Assembly (NCBI GenBank): GCA_002361485.1
Contig: DESZ01000025.1
Coordinates: 1-64,000, forward strand
DNA from: Cyanobacteria bacterium UBA3301
GTDB lineage: Bacteria > Cyanobacteriota > Vampirovibrionia > Gastranaerophilales > Gastranaerophilaceae
Direction: 5' to 3'
Length of the DNA stretch: 64,000 nt
The notes beneath the pieces are model-generated. The model had not been told where the DNA came from. It was given only the letters and a program-made list of their open reading frames with translations, and ran no database searches. A program made the position numbers and the translations under genes. This document shows, piece after piece, positions 44,527 to 53,076 of the stretch; within the stretch, counting starts at the first letter, position 1; every line of letters begins with the position of its first letter.

Positions 44527-45135
44527 ATGAATAAAGGTTTATTTATAACATTTGAGGGGGCAGATGGCTGCGGAAAAACAACTCAAATGAATTTATTAAA
44601 AGACTATCTTATCCAAAACGGATATGAGGTTGTTTTGACAAGAGAACCTGGTGCAAAGGGTTTGGGAGAACAATTAAGAGAGATTTTGTTGAATTATGAC
44701 GGTGAAGTTGCCGACAAATGCGAATCTTTTTTGTTCTTTGCAGATAGAGCCCAAAATATTGAAACAATTGTAATTCCCTCAATAAAACAGGGGAAAATTG
44801 TTCTTTGTGACAGACATATTGATAGTACCGTCGCATATCAGGGTTATGGCAGAGGGTTGGATTTGGATGAAATAAATTATTTGAATAATATTGCAACAGG
44901 CGGAATAAAACCTGATTTAACTTATGTATTTGATGTCGATGTAGAAACTTCGGCAAAACGTGTGGGGGACGAAAAAGATCGCATGGAAAGTGCCGGAAAA
45001 GAATTTTTTAATCGTGTTCGCAACGGATATTTAGAGTTAGCCAAAAAAGAACCTCAAAGAATCAAAGTTATTGATTCAACTCGTTCAATAGAAGAAGTTT
45101 TTCAGAATGTGTTAAAGGAATTTATAAATTTCTAA
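44527..45135 (+). CDS. tmk: Thymidylate kinase
   Basis: The enzyme phosphorylates dTMP to dTDP. The 202 residues show the P-loop FEGADGCGKTTQ at the N-terminus, TREPG, the DRHIDSTVAYQGYGRG motif (DRx region and dTMP-binding loop), and PDLTYVFDVDVETSAKR. The length is typical. The SD is GAGGAAG and a TATAAT lies about 25 nt upstream. Its stop overlaps the stop of the convergent 45132-46358 gene by four bases (CTAA). Confidence 0.96.
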   Translation: MNKGLFITFEGADGCGKTTQMNLLKDYLIQNGYEVVLTREPGAKGLGEQLREILLNYDGEVADKCESFLFFADRAQNIETIVIPSIKQGKIVLCDRHIDSTVAYQGYGRGLDLDEINYLNNIATGGIKPDLTYVFDVDVETSAKRVGDEKDRMESAGKEFFNRVRNGYLELAKKEPQRIKVIDSTRSIEEVFQNVLKEFINF

Positions 45136-46358
45136 AACTTATCTAACAAAAATCCTTGCGGGGAGGTTTGCGGTTCATATTTTTCTATCTCGTACATATC
45201 CAACTCCGAACTCAAAATGTCGGAATTTGCGGAAATATTATCACCTATTCGGCGTTTAGCAAAAGAGCGTTCCGCATAAAGACTTTTTAATTCTTTTTTG
45301 TATTTATCTTTGTGTTCTATTGCATAAGGGATTAAAATGTCATATAATGCAACAGCTTCTCTATATTGCCCCATAAGATAAAGCATATAAGCTTTATCAC
45401 AATTTATATAGAACTTGTTACGTTCATCTTTATCATTTAATGATGCCAATAAATCATTATAATCTGTTATTACAAATTCGGAAGCACCGTTTTGAATGCT
45501 AAAAATTGATTTCATCCATAACATTTTTGCCTGATCCATTACTGACAAATTTTTCTTGGTAATAATTTCATTAAAAGTATCAATCGCATTTTGTGAGCCG
45601 TATAATTTTTTCTCTAAAAGTAAGAGATTTGCAAATCTTATATAATCGTGTTTATCAAATCTGTTGCCTGTTTTTTCAAGTACGGATTTATAATCTTTTA
45701 ATGCGCCTTCATAATCTTTCGTCATATATTTTGCATAAGCTTCCATATCATAGATTTTAGATGTTTTAGGATAAATTAAAGAATATATTTTTGATATGAC
45801 TATAACAGATTTGAAATGAGGTTTTTTAGAATTTAAATTGAACTTCATTGTCCCTGTAATTATAAAAGCCGGTATAAAAAATAATAGTATCAAAATTGCG
45901 TATTTTGTAATTTTTGAATAAAAACCATAGTGGTATTCCTGTTCTTTTTTAGCAGATAATTCAGGAGAAAAATCGCATAAAACATAACGTCCGAAATTTT
46001 GATATAGAAACTTGGAATATTTGTTTGCAAATACAAATCTTATGCCAAAAAATAGTAATAACCAAATAAATTCGCATAAAAGAATTGTCCAAAAATTTAT
46101 TTTTATATGTATTAAAATAAGATACACCAAAAATGTAATTATCCAACCGATGGTTCTTAAGTGTTTATCAAGTTGAATTCTGTATTCTAAAGCTTTTCCC
46201 GCTTCAGGCATTTCAAATTTTTCGGTATACATATAGCCGTTGTTTTTAAAAAGACAATAATTTCTAAAAAAGGAATTTCCTGATTTATCTGCATAAAATA
46301 ATAGCGGATTTGATATTTTATTAAATAAATTTTTGATAATATCTTTATTAAATTGCAT
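45132..46358 (-). CDS. Membrane protein with C-terminal TPR-like region
   Basis: The 408-residue protein has three membrane helices (about residues 70-87, IGWIITFLVYLILIHI; 90-110, WTILLCEFIWLLLFFGI; 150-170, YAILILLFFIPAFIITGT) and then about 220 residues of helical TPR-like repeats (EAYAKYMTKDYEGALKDYKS, YMLYLMGQYREAVALYDILI). I do not recognise a named family. The TPR part might bind a partner at the membrane. It overlaps the upstream DUF429-like gene by 11 nt, with an SD (AAGGAA) inside it, so the two are translationally coupled. Confidence 0.6.
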   Translation of the reverse strand: MQFNKDIIKNLFNKISNPLLFYADKSGNSFFRNYCLFKNNGYMYTEKFEMPEAGKALEYRIQLDKHLRTIGWIITFLVYLILIHIKINFWTILLCEFIWLLLFFGIRFVFANKYSKFLYQNFGRYVLCDFSPELSAKKEQEYHYGFYSKITKYAILILLFFIPAFIITGTMKFNLNSKKPHFKSVIVISKIYSLIYPKTSKIYDMEAYAKYMTKDYEGALKDYKSVLEKTGNRFDKHDYIRFANLLLLEKKLYGSQNAIDTFNEIITKKNLSVMDQAKMLWMKSIFSIQNGASEFVITDYNDLLASLNDKDERNKFYINCDKAYMLYLMGQYREAVALYDILIPYAIEHKDKYKKELKSLYAERSFAKRRIGDNISANSDILSSELDMYEIEKYEPQTSPQGFLLDKF

Positions 46359-47013
46359 TGCTTATTAATTCCTTTTCAAAATTATAAACATCAGTCGAAA
46401 TATTCAAATTTTCGTTAATATCTATTACATCAAGCCCTTTAAACTCATATAATTTTCTTATTTTTTGCGGATGTTTTTCGTACTCTCTTGCAATAATAGC
46501 ACCTAAAACAGCTTCCATATGCGACATTGGCATCATATTAGAAGGAATATTCGAAAATCCCCATTCATACTTTAGTGCTTGTTGTAAAAATTTGCAATCG
46601 GCAGGTGAGCGGTCTTTGTAACAAGAATTTAAGTGTAAGCTTTGTCTTGTCATATAAATGTCAAATCTTGAAACTGTTATTCCGCGTTGAGTTAATTCAT
46701 TAAAATATTCACATCCTCTTGTAGAGTGCCTTTGAGTCCAGTTATCACGATTTGGAATATTTTTATTTGTCGCAACGAATTGATACGGTTTTGATAAAAT
46801 TCGCCATTTCCCTTCAAGCATTGTTCTGTCTAAAGGGACAGATGCGCAAATTTTTGAATTATTTAATGATGAAAAATTTTCAAAGAAATAAATTATATCG
46901 CTCATTTTATATAATTTATCCAAAGTAATTATTTGGTTATCTTCATCAATAACGGCAACTCCCGAATCCATGCCTGAGGTTGATGCTAATGATAATCCTA
47001 CATAATAATTCAT
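46348..47013 (-). CDS. DUF429-like, RNase H-fold protein
   Basis: The 221-residue protein starts YYVGLSLASTSGMDSGVAVID, continues KICASVPLDRTM and has near its end HMEAVLGAIIAREY. This arrangement of an N-terminal Asp-bearing strand, a middle PLD and a late acidic-Ala-rich helix resembles DUF429 predicted RNase H-like nucleases, but Asp placement is not perfect. Function is unknown. It follows map by 37 nt and precedes the TPR membrane protein. Confidence 0.45.
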   Translation of the reverse strand: MNYYVGLSLASTSGMDSGVAVIDEDNQIITLDKLYKMSDIIYFFENFSSLNNSKICASVPLDRTMLEGKWRILSKPYQFVATNKNIPNRDNWTQRHSTRGCEYFNELTQRGITVSRFDIYMTRQSLHLNSCYKDRSPADCKFLQQALKYEWGFSNIPSNMMPMSHMEAVLGAIIAREYEKHPQKIRKLYEFKGLDVIDINENLNISTDVYNFEKELISNAI

Positions 47014-47050
47014 ATTTTACCTGCCCACTCTACTCATTTAATTCTTTTTG

Positions 47051-47797
47051 TTAAAGTTTTGTTGTAATTAATGGCCCGTCTTCTGTCGCAATGACAGTGT
47101 GTTCAAAGTGTGCGGACGGCTTTAAATCTTTTGTATAAACTTTCCATCCGTCGGCAGCCACTTCAACATCATCACACCCCAAATTAAGCATCGGTTCAAT
47201 AGCGATTGCCATATTGGTTTTTATTAAAGTATTATCTCCAACGCTGTAATTATACAAAAACGGATCTTCGTGCATAACGTGCCCGACACCATGCCCGCCG
47301 TATTGACGAACAATGCCGTAGCCTTCGCGATTTGCAACTGCTTCTATTGCTTTTGAAATATCGTCTAAAACATTCCCCGGTCGCATCTGTTCTATACCGG
47401 CAAATAAAGATTCTTCCGTTGTTACCATAAGTTTATGAACTTCCGGACTGACTTTTCCGACTTCATAAGACCAAGCACTGTCCCCAACCAAACCCGCATA
47501 AGTCGCGCCGACATCTATTGCAATAATATCGCCCTCTTTTAATATTTCATCTTCCGAAGGTATTCCGTGGACAACGTTTTCATTGATTGACGTACAAATA
47601 CTTGCAGGAAAACCCGAATAACCTAAAAATGTAGGAATTGCACGATTTTCCTTTATAATTTTCATTGCAATATTATCTAATTCTTTTGTAGAAATTCCCG
47701 GTTCAACAACTTCCTTCATTTTTTGATGAACAAGAGCAACAATATGCCCTGCATGAACCATTCTTTTTATTTCATCTCTTGATTTTCTGTTTATCAT
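47051..47797 (-). CDS. map: Methionine aminopeptidase type I
   Basis: MetAP removes the initiator methionine. The five metal ligands are visible: Asp in GDIIAIDVGATYAGLVGDSA (two), His in YGGHGVGHVMHEDPF, and Glu in MAIAIEPML and in the C-terminal FEHTVIATEDGP. I place the start at ATG 47797 (MINRKSRDEIKRMVHAGHIV), because AGAGGAA lies just upstream; an earlier in-frame ATG at 47833 lacks an SD and adds 12 residues outside the family's usual start. The length is then 248 residues. A terminator separates it from the hydrogenase cluster upstream. Confidence 0.96.
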   Translation of the reverse strand: MINRKSRDEIKRMVHAGHIVALVHQKMKEVVEPGISTKELDNIAMKIIKENRAIPTFLGYSGFPASICTSINENVVHGIPSEDEILKEGDIIAIDVGATYAGLVGDSAWSYEVGKVSPEVHKLMVTTEESLFAGIEQMRPGNVLDDISKAIEAVANREGYGIVRQYGGHGVGHVMHEDPFLYNYSVGDNTLIKTNMAIAIEPMLNLGCDDVEVAADGWKVYTKDLKPSAHFEHTVIATEDGPLITTKL

Positions 47798-47850
47798 AAT
47801 AGTTCCTCTGTTTACTACTTTAGCATAAAACAATATTCATAGCAAAATGT

Positions 47851-47881
47851 AAAAGGTCGGATTTTTATTCCGACCTTTTTG
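47851..47881 (-). terminator. Terminator of the hydrogenase cluster
   Basis: AAAAGGTCGGA and TCCGACCTTTT form an 11-bp stem with T-runs on both sides. The same core (AAAAGGTCGG) occurs in the terminator after the giant gene at 32861. Confidence 0.85.
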
Positions 47882-47883
47882 GA

Positions 47884-49350
47884 TTATTTTAAAATTTCTT
47901 TTATATCTTTACTTTGTTCTACATAGCCTGTTAATTGTTTATTGGCTTGTTTATAAGCATTTATTGTATTAGAACCGCCCAAACAACCTCCGGGACAAGC
48001 CATAACCTCGATAAGGTTACCCAGTTCGCATTTACCGTTTTTGGCAAATTTTTTCAAATCTCTTATTGCAGCTTTATCAAGTCCGTTTACTACATGAGCT
48101 TTTGCTTTTTCACCTTCATCCAATAATGAATTTACGGCTTCTGCAACACCGCCTGTTATGGCGAATTTACGAGCTTGTGCGGATGATTCTTTTGCAAAAT
48201 CTTCTTTTTCACATTCTGATACTTGAACATTTAGGGCTACAAACCACGCGCCTAATTCTTCAAAGTTCAAAACAAAATCTATGTTTGGATTTTGCATAGC
48301 TTCACGTCTTTTTGCAACACAAGGGCTGAAAAATACCGTTACGCTTTCGGGATTTTCTTTTTTAACAATTTCTGCGGTATAATACGCAGGAGTTTTTGTT
48401 TCCGAACGATACGGTTTAATTTCGGGGATGTGCTTTTCAACCAATTCGTTATAAGCGGCGCAGCAAGAAGTTGTCATAAACGGCTTGCCGTTTTCCATTC
48501 TTTCCCTAAATTCTTCTGCTTCGTTTTTGGTTGTAATATCAGCACCTAGCGCAACTTCTACAACATCATTAAACCCTAATTTTTTAATAGCGGTTTTTAG
48601 TTGTTCAGGCGTGCAAGGTAATTGACCCATAATTGCAGGGGCTAACATTGCGATAACTTTTTTCCCTGATTTAATATTTTTTATAATGTCTATAATTTGG
48701 CTTTTTTTATGAACTGCACCAAATGGACAAGCGCTTACACATTTTCCGCAAGAAATACATTTATCGTGGTCAATTCTTGTAATACCGTCTTCGTCTTTTG
48801 CGATAGCACCGACAGGGCAAGCGTTTTCGCAAGGTACAATAATTTTTGTAATAGCTTGGAACGGACAAACTTGAGCGCATAATCCGCAGCTTTTACATTT
48901 TGTATGGTCTATTCTTGATTTACCGTTTTCAACTTTTATTGCACCAAATCTGCAAGCTGATTCGCAAGGCCTGGCTACACAACCTTGACACAAATCCGTA
49001 ACATGAATTCTTGCAGGGACACATTCATTACATGCCGTTTGCAATAACGTCAACGGATGTTCTTCAGGCTGTTTTCTATCCAAAGCTTTTTTTGCAAGGT
49101 TTGATAACAGTTCGCTATCTTGGGTTTCTTCTATATCAAAACCCAAACTTGCTATAACTCTGTCACGCAAAATAGCGCGTTCTTTATGTATACAACATCT
49201 AAACGGAACATCACTGCCTTGCGGACGCATTTTATAAGGTATTAATCTTACGTCTTCTTCGTAATTATCACCTAAATATGCTCTTATGATGCGAGCCAAT
49301 ATTTCACGTTTAAGGTGTGATGTTTGTTTTGCGGGGGTATTTATCGACAT
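47884..49350 (-). CDS. [FeFe] hydrogenase, group B-like, with ferredoxin-type clusters
   Basis: The 488-residue protein has an N-terminal cysteine-rich region (RCCIHKERAI, TACNEC, CQGCVARPCESAC), ferredoxin-type [4Fe-4S] motifs (CKSCGLCAQVCP and CISCGKCVSACP) and an H-cluster domain. L1 is TTSCCAA (C296, C297), L2 is SPCVAKR (C344) and L3 is VMACPGGCLGG (C452, C456), so all H-cluster ligand cysteines and the proton-transfer Cys are present. It should catalyse reversible H2 evolution or uptake with ferredoxin. The exact group is an inference from the L1/L3 wording and length. The SD AAGGAAG precedes ATG 49350. The HydEFG maturases are not in the window. Confidence 0.9.
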   Translation of the reverse strand: MSINTPAKQTSHLKREILARIIRAYLGDNYEEDVRLIPYKMRPQGSDVPFRCCIHKERAILRDRVIASLGFDIEETQDSELLSNLAKKALDRKQPEEHPLTLLQTACNECVPARIHVTDLCQGCVARPCESACRFGAIKVENGKSRIDHTKCKSCGLCAQVCPFQAITKIIVPCENACPVGAIAKDEDGITRIDHDKCISCGKCVSACPFGAVHKKSQIIDIIKNIKSGKKVIAMLAPAIMGQLPCTPEQLKTAIKKLGFNDVVEVALGADITTKNEAEEFRERMENGKPFMTTSCCAAYNELVEKHIPEIKPYRSETKTPAYYTAEIVKKENPESVTVFFSPCVAKRREAMQNPNIDFVLNFEELGAWFVALNVQVSECEKEDFAKESSAQARKFAITGGVAEAVNSLLDEGEKAKAHVVNGLDKAAIRDLKKFAKNGKCELGNLIEVMACPGGCLGGSNTINAYKQANKQLTGYVEQSKDIKEILK

Positions 49351-49378
49351 TTCTTTTTCTTCCTTCTTATATTTTTAC

Positions 49379-49636
49379 TTAATTTTTCAATTCTTTATCT
49401 ATCGCTGCTAAAACTTTTTCAACGGTAGCTTCTTTGATTACTTCGTTGTTAACTTTTACATACGGAGCTTTTGAAAATTCCCAATCAATAGAACATAAAC
49501 CTAAACAAGGGGAACCTGCAACTTCTACATCATCGCCGTATTTTTTCGGAACAAGTTCTATTAATTCTTGTAAATTTGATGAACCCATAACAAAACAGGT
49601 TGTCCCTAAACACACTTTTACATTAACTTTAGCCAT
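49379..49636 (-). CDS. Thioredoxin-like [2Fe-2S] ferredoxin (NuoE-type)
   Basis: The 85-residue protein has the VCLGTTCFVMGS motif and a later SPCLGLCSID, giving the four-cysteine CxxxxC...CxxxC set of thioredoxin-like [2Fe-2S] proteins. It lies 28 nt upstream of the hydrogenase gene and is probably an electron-transfer partner. The SD is AGGAG. Confidence 0.88.
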   Translation of the reverse strand: MAKVNVKVCLGTTCFVMGSSNLQELIELVPKKYGDDVEVAGSPCLGLCSIDWEFSKAPYVKVNNEVIKEATVEKVLAAIDKELKN

Positions 49637-49647
49637 TTTTTTTACTC

Positions 49648-50811
49648 CTACATATATGCGATACTTACTTTTTTATAATATTTATCCTGTAATACAGTTT
49701 TCATTTTTTTGATAATATTTTTTCTGATTTCAATTTCAATAGGTAATGTTGGGTTGTAATGAGCCTGATTGAGTTTTGCCCCTACCATGAAATGAATACA
49801 ATCACTATCTAATAAAAATTTTACCAACTTTCCTGCCGCATTGTCAACATATAATTCTCCCGACTCTAAATATTCAAGAGTTTGCGTAAGGGTTAAAATC
49901 CCTTCAGTGACCAAATCAACTCCTTCCATATAAGAGCATGACGGAAGTTTTCCGACACTTATGGTTTTATCCATTGTTATCGGAATATTTAATTCACGCG
50001 ACAAAAGATTGGCGGTTGTTCCGCCTGCAATAGCTTTTTTACCGTTAAAATCAATAAATGTTTTTGCATATTGCGCATCATTTTTTTGGTTATACGGCGG
50101 GCCCGTAAAAATTAAAGATTTTCTCGGTTCTCGGCAATATAATACTAATGCGGACATATCATCTTTAGGATTTCTGTCTGTTTCAATATTGCGCGCCTGA
50201 CGTATGATGTATGAAGATAAATCCGAACTTGATATTTCCGGTTCTTCTTCAAGTTTTGATTTAACAATTTCAATCAATCCGCTGCGACGCAATCCGAGTT
50301 TTAATTTTTCATTACCCAAACCGCATTGAGTAATTCCGTCAGAACAAAATATTAATCTGTCGCCTAATTCTAATTGAATTTTATAACTTTTCATGCAGCG
50401 ATTTTTATGATTTTTAGAAGGAATTGATTCAAATGAAGGCTCCATAATTTCTCCGTTATGAATCCATATAAAATCGGGATTACCTTCTTCTACGATTTTT
50501 GCGTGCCCTTCGTCGTTGACATCAATTATTGAAAAAGTTGAATAACTTATTTTTCTAACTTGGCAAACAGGCAGAGAATTCATTACAATTTCTGCCGCAT
50601 CTTTAATAGGAATTTGGTCGCCTTCAACAAATTTTAACAGCATTGTCGCAGTCATACAAGACAAAATGTTCGCTTTTATACCTGAACCCAATCCGTCTGA
50701 TAAAACCGCAATAAGTTTTGCTTCATCGGGGTATCTTTTTGATACGAAATAATCTCCGAATGCATTTTGGTTATATTTTTTTATTTGGTGGCAATCGATA
50801 TCGATGAACAT
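49648..50811 (-). CDS. SpoIIE-type PP2C phosphatase of the hydrogenase cluster
   Basis: The 387-residue protein starts with a PP2C/SpoIIE domain (about 1-230): AVLSDGLGSGIKANILS holds the metal-binding Asp, FCSDGITQ a second metal-binding Asp, and NPKDDMSALVLY the last. The C-terminal 155 residues (FNGKKAIAGGTTANLLSREL, then VDLVTEGILTLTQTL) form an additional domain seen in SpoIIE proteins beside [FeFe] hydrogenases. It probably relays a signal by dephosphorylating an unknown Ser/Thr-phosphorylated partner. It is 11 nt from the 85-residue ferredoxin gene and 82 nt from hydS. Confidence 0.85.
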   Translation of the reverse strand: MFIDIDCHQIKKYNQNAFGDYFVSKRYPDEAKLIAVLSDGLGSGIKANILSCMTATMLLKFVEGDQIPIKDAAEIVMNSLPVCQVRKISYSTFSIIDVNDEGHAKIVEEGNPDFIWIHNGEIMEPSFESIPSKNHKNRCMKSYKIQLELGDRLIFCSDGITQCGLGNEKLKLGLRRSGLIEIVKSKLEEEPEISSSDLSSYIIRQARNIETDRNPKDDMSALVLYCREPRKSLIFTGPPYNQKNDAQYAKTFIDFNGKKAIAGGTTANLLSRELNIPITMDKTISVGKLPSCSYMEGVDLVTEGILTLTQTLEYLESGELYVDNAAGKLVKFLLDSDCIHFMVGAKLNQAHYNPTLPIEIEIRKNIIKKMKTVLQDKYYKKVSIAYM

Positions 50812-50822
50812 AATGTAGAAGT

Positions 50823-50898
50823 TTAGAGGCTTAGAGGCTTAGAAGCAAAGCTTAATAATTTAAATAGGCTTATGCATCTACACATCTGTACATCTATA
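50823..50898. repeat. Two 8-bp tandem triplets in the hydS/phosphatase spacer
   Basis: TTAGAGGC is repeated three times at 50823-50846 (third copy TTAGAAGC), and CATCTACA three times with changes at 50875-50898, running into the hydS stop codon. No hairpin or promoter explains them. Confidence 0.7.
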
Positions 50899-52618
50899 CT
50901 TTTTTATCCTCCTTATCATCATAATCGTTCGCTATTGAATTTAACAGCGTTTCAGTTTCGACCATGTGCTCACCCAAAAGGCAGGCAATTTCCTGAACGA
51001 TTGAGATGTTTTTGGAAATAACTTCGCGAGCTTTTTCCGAAATTTTCTCTCTTGTTGTTTCTGTTTGAGTAACATCTGTTATAACCGCACCCACTATTTC
51101 GTTTTCTTCAATAGTGAATGCGTTTATATCATACAATTTGTCCTTAACCGCATAATGCTCTTTATGCAAATCTTTCCCCGTTTTTAATATTGTTGAAAAA
51201 ATATCAGCAAAATCTACAATTCTGTCAATAGAAGCTCCCAATAACCCGTCAGGTCTTGATTTGAAAATTTCATACATCTCACCTGTAAACATCTTCATAA
51301 AACTGTCATTAGCTTCCAAAATCTTCATATTATTATCAACCATAACAATAGCTGACGGCATACAACGAAGCATTGCCGCTGCTTTTCTCATTGCAATTTT
51401 TCGCATATATGAAACACACATTGAAGTTTCCGCAACCCCGTCTAATAATGCCACAGCAAGCTCTCTGCAGGAAGAATATCCGCAGCCGCCGCAATTTAGT
51501 TCGTCATCTTGTGAATGTTTACCGATTTTTTTCAATGCTTGTTGAATTTCTTCCAAGGAATATTCCGTTTTAGCTACTGCTTTTGGGGAATATTCACATT
51601 CTACAACAGTTTGAGCCTTTTGCGGAATTTCATCTCTTGATTTAACTTTGTACATAACATCGCTGATTGAACTTATGCTTGCTTTATTTGATGCAATACA
51701 AGGTCCTGTTATACAACCGGACTCGCAAGCTAATGCTTCAACAAACACAGGAACTTCCAATTTGTCCGGCTCAAGATTGTCTAAAGCTTTTTCAAATGCG
51801 GGAATTGTACAAACTTCCATAAGCTGGACGTTTGGTTTTATTCCGACTTTTTTAATTGTTTCATTCATTCCGCCGTTTATCGGATATAATGTCCCTTCAT
51901 GAGCACTATACGGAACAAATTCATAATCATTTTCTTTTTTTATTTCGGAAATATCACCGATTTCATCTGCTATCCAAAATTTTAATTCTTCAAATGTTAT
52001 GGAGACATCTATTAATCCGTCATCTTCATCCGCTTCATTTTTTTTGCCGATACATGGTCCGATAAATACTACTGCTATATCTTCCCCGTATTTATCCTTC
52101 AACATTCTGGCATGTGTTTTGGCAGGAGAACCGACAGGAGTTATATATTTTGCAAATTCTGGTTTGTAAATCCTTATATAATCAACAATTACAGGACAAG
52201 CACTTGAAATCAGCAACCCTTTTTCCATATTGTTCAAAACTTCCGCATCATGTATAGAAACTTCCTGAGCACCTAATGCGGTTTCTGACACCTCTTTAAA
52301 ACCTAATCTTTTTAAAACGGCAATCATTTTTTTTGCGGAGTTTTCAAAAACAGAACGCCAGGATGGTGCTAAAGATACATAAACATCTTTTTTTGCTATA
52401 AAAAGATTTTTTACTTTTTCTAAATCAGTTCTTACACATTTTGCGTTTGTCGGACACACTTGAACACAAGTTCCGCATGAAATACATTTTTCTGCAATAA
52501 CCGATGCGTGGTCATTTTCTATTTTGATTGCTTTTACAGGGCAATGTCTGACGCATTTATAACAGTCTTTACATTCATTTGTCAATGTATATACAGGATG
52601 CTGTGCTTGTGTAACCAT
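50894..52618 (-). CDS. Sensory [FeFe] hydrogenase (HydS-like, group C) with PAS domain
   Basis: The 574-residue protein has two N-terminal [4Fe-4S] motifs (CKDCYKCVRHCP, CISCGTCVQVCP), an H-cluster domain, a small Fe-S domain (CGGCGYSSC, C376-C384, with C401) and a PAS domain (about 418-530), then a helical tail. H-cluster ligands C141, C189, C298 and C302 are present, but L1 reads SSACP: the proton-transfer cysteine before C141 is Ala140. That is a feature described for sensory HydS proteins, which bind H2 but turn over slowly. PAS plus phosphatase context argues for H2 sensing rather than bulk catalysis. The end overlaps a short tandem repeat. Confidence 0.88.
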   Translation of the reverse strand: MVTQAQHPVYTLTNECKDCYKCVRHCPVKAIKIENDHASVIAEKCISCGTCVQVCPTNAKCVRTDLEKVKNLFIAKKDVYVSLAPSWRSVFENSAKKMIAVLKRLGFKEVSETALGAQEVSIHDAEVLNNMEKGLLISSACPVIVDYIRIYKPEFAKYITPVGSPAKTHARMLKDKYGEDIAVVFIGPCIGKKNEADEDDGLIDVSITFEELKFWIADEIGDISEIKKENDYEFVPYSAHEGTLYPINGGMNETIKKVGIKPNVQLMEVCTIPAFEKALDNLEPDKLEVPVFVEALACESGCITGPCIASNKASISSISDVMYKVKSRDEIPQKAQTVVECEYSPKAVAKTEYSLEEIQQALKKIGKHSQDDELNCGGCGYSSCRELAVALLDGVAETSMCVSYMRKIAMRKAAAMLRCMPSAIVMVDNNMKILEANDSFMKMFTGEMYEIFKSRPDGLLGASIDRIVDFADIFSTILKTGKDLHKEHYAVKDKLYDINAFTIEENEIVGAVITDVTQTETTREKISEKAREVISKNISIVQEIACLLGEHMVETETLLNSIANDYDDKEDKKV

Positions 52619-52658
52619 AATATTTCTTGAACTCCTTTTTCAAAACCCAGATATGTCT

Positions 52659-52901
52659 TTAATCTTTTATTGATGCCAGAATTTCTTTCAATTTTTCTTC
52701 ATCAACTTCGTCATAAGATTTATCATCAACAAAAATATGCGGACCGTTTTCGCAATTGTTTTGACAATGTGCACCGACTAAATCTATTTCAGTATCCAAG
52801 TTATTTTCTTTTATGTAGTTTTCTATATATTCAAGGTTGTTCATGTTGCCTCTTGCAAAACATGAACTTCCCATACAAACTTTTACTTTATGTTGCGGCA
52901 T
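52659..52901 (-). CDS. Thioredoxin-like [2Fe-2S] ferredoxin, first gene of the hydrogenase cluster
   Basis: The 80-residue protein has VCMGSSCFARGN and GAHCQNNCENGPH, the same four-cysteine pattern as the second small ferredoxin (49379-49636). It probably passes electrons to or from HydS. A GAGGAAG SD lies before the ATG, and a TATACT -10 lies about 50 nt upstream. It is 40 nt ahead of hydS. Confidence 0.88.
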   Translation of the reverse strand: MPQHKVKVCMGSSCFARGNMNNLEYIENYIKENNLDTEIDLVGAHCQNNCENGPHIFVDDKSYDEVDEEKLKEILASIKD

Positions 52902-52986
52902 ATCTTCCTCGCTAATTTTTTAAAATTAAATATATACTTTTATTTTAGTATACGAAAAAATATATAGCAAGAACTTAATTTCTGTG

Positions 52987-53042
52987 AAAATCTTTACTAA
53001 TGGTAAAGATTTTTGTCAAAATAGTTGTGTTTATGCTATTAT
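52987..53042 (+). promoter_or_regulatory. gyrB promoter with an inverted repeat upstream
   Basis: TTGTCA (53013-53018), an 18-nt spacer and an extended -10, TG-C-TATTAT (53034-53042), make a clear promoter. An 11-bp inverted repeat, AAAATCTTTAC / GTAAAGATTTT (52987-52997 and 53003-53013), touches the -35 and might be an operator. Confidence 0.65.
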
Positions 53043-53076
53043 ATAAGAAAAGAAGTTATGATTAGGGGAGAAATAC

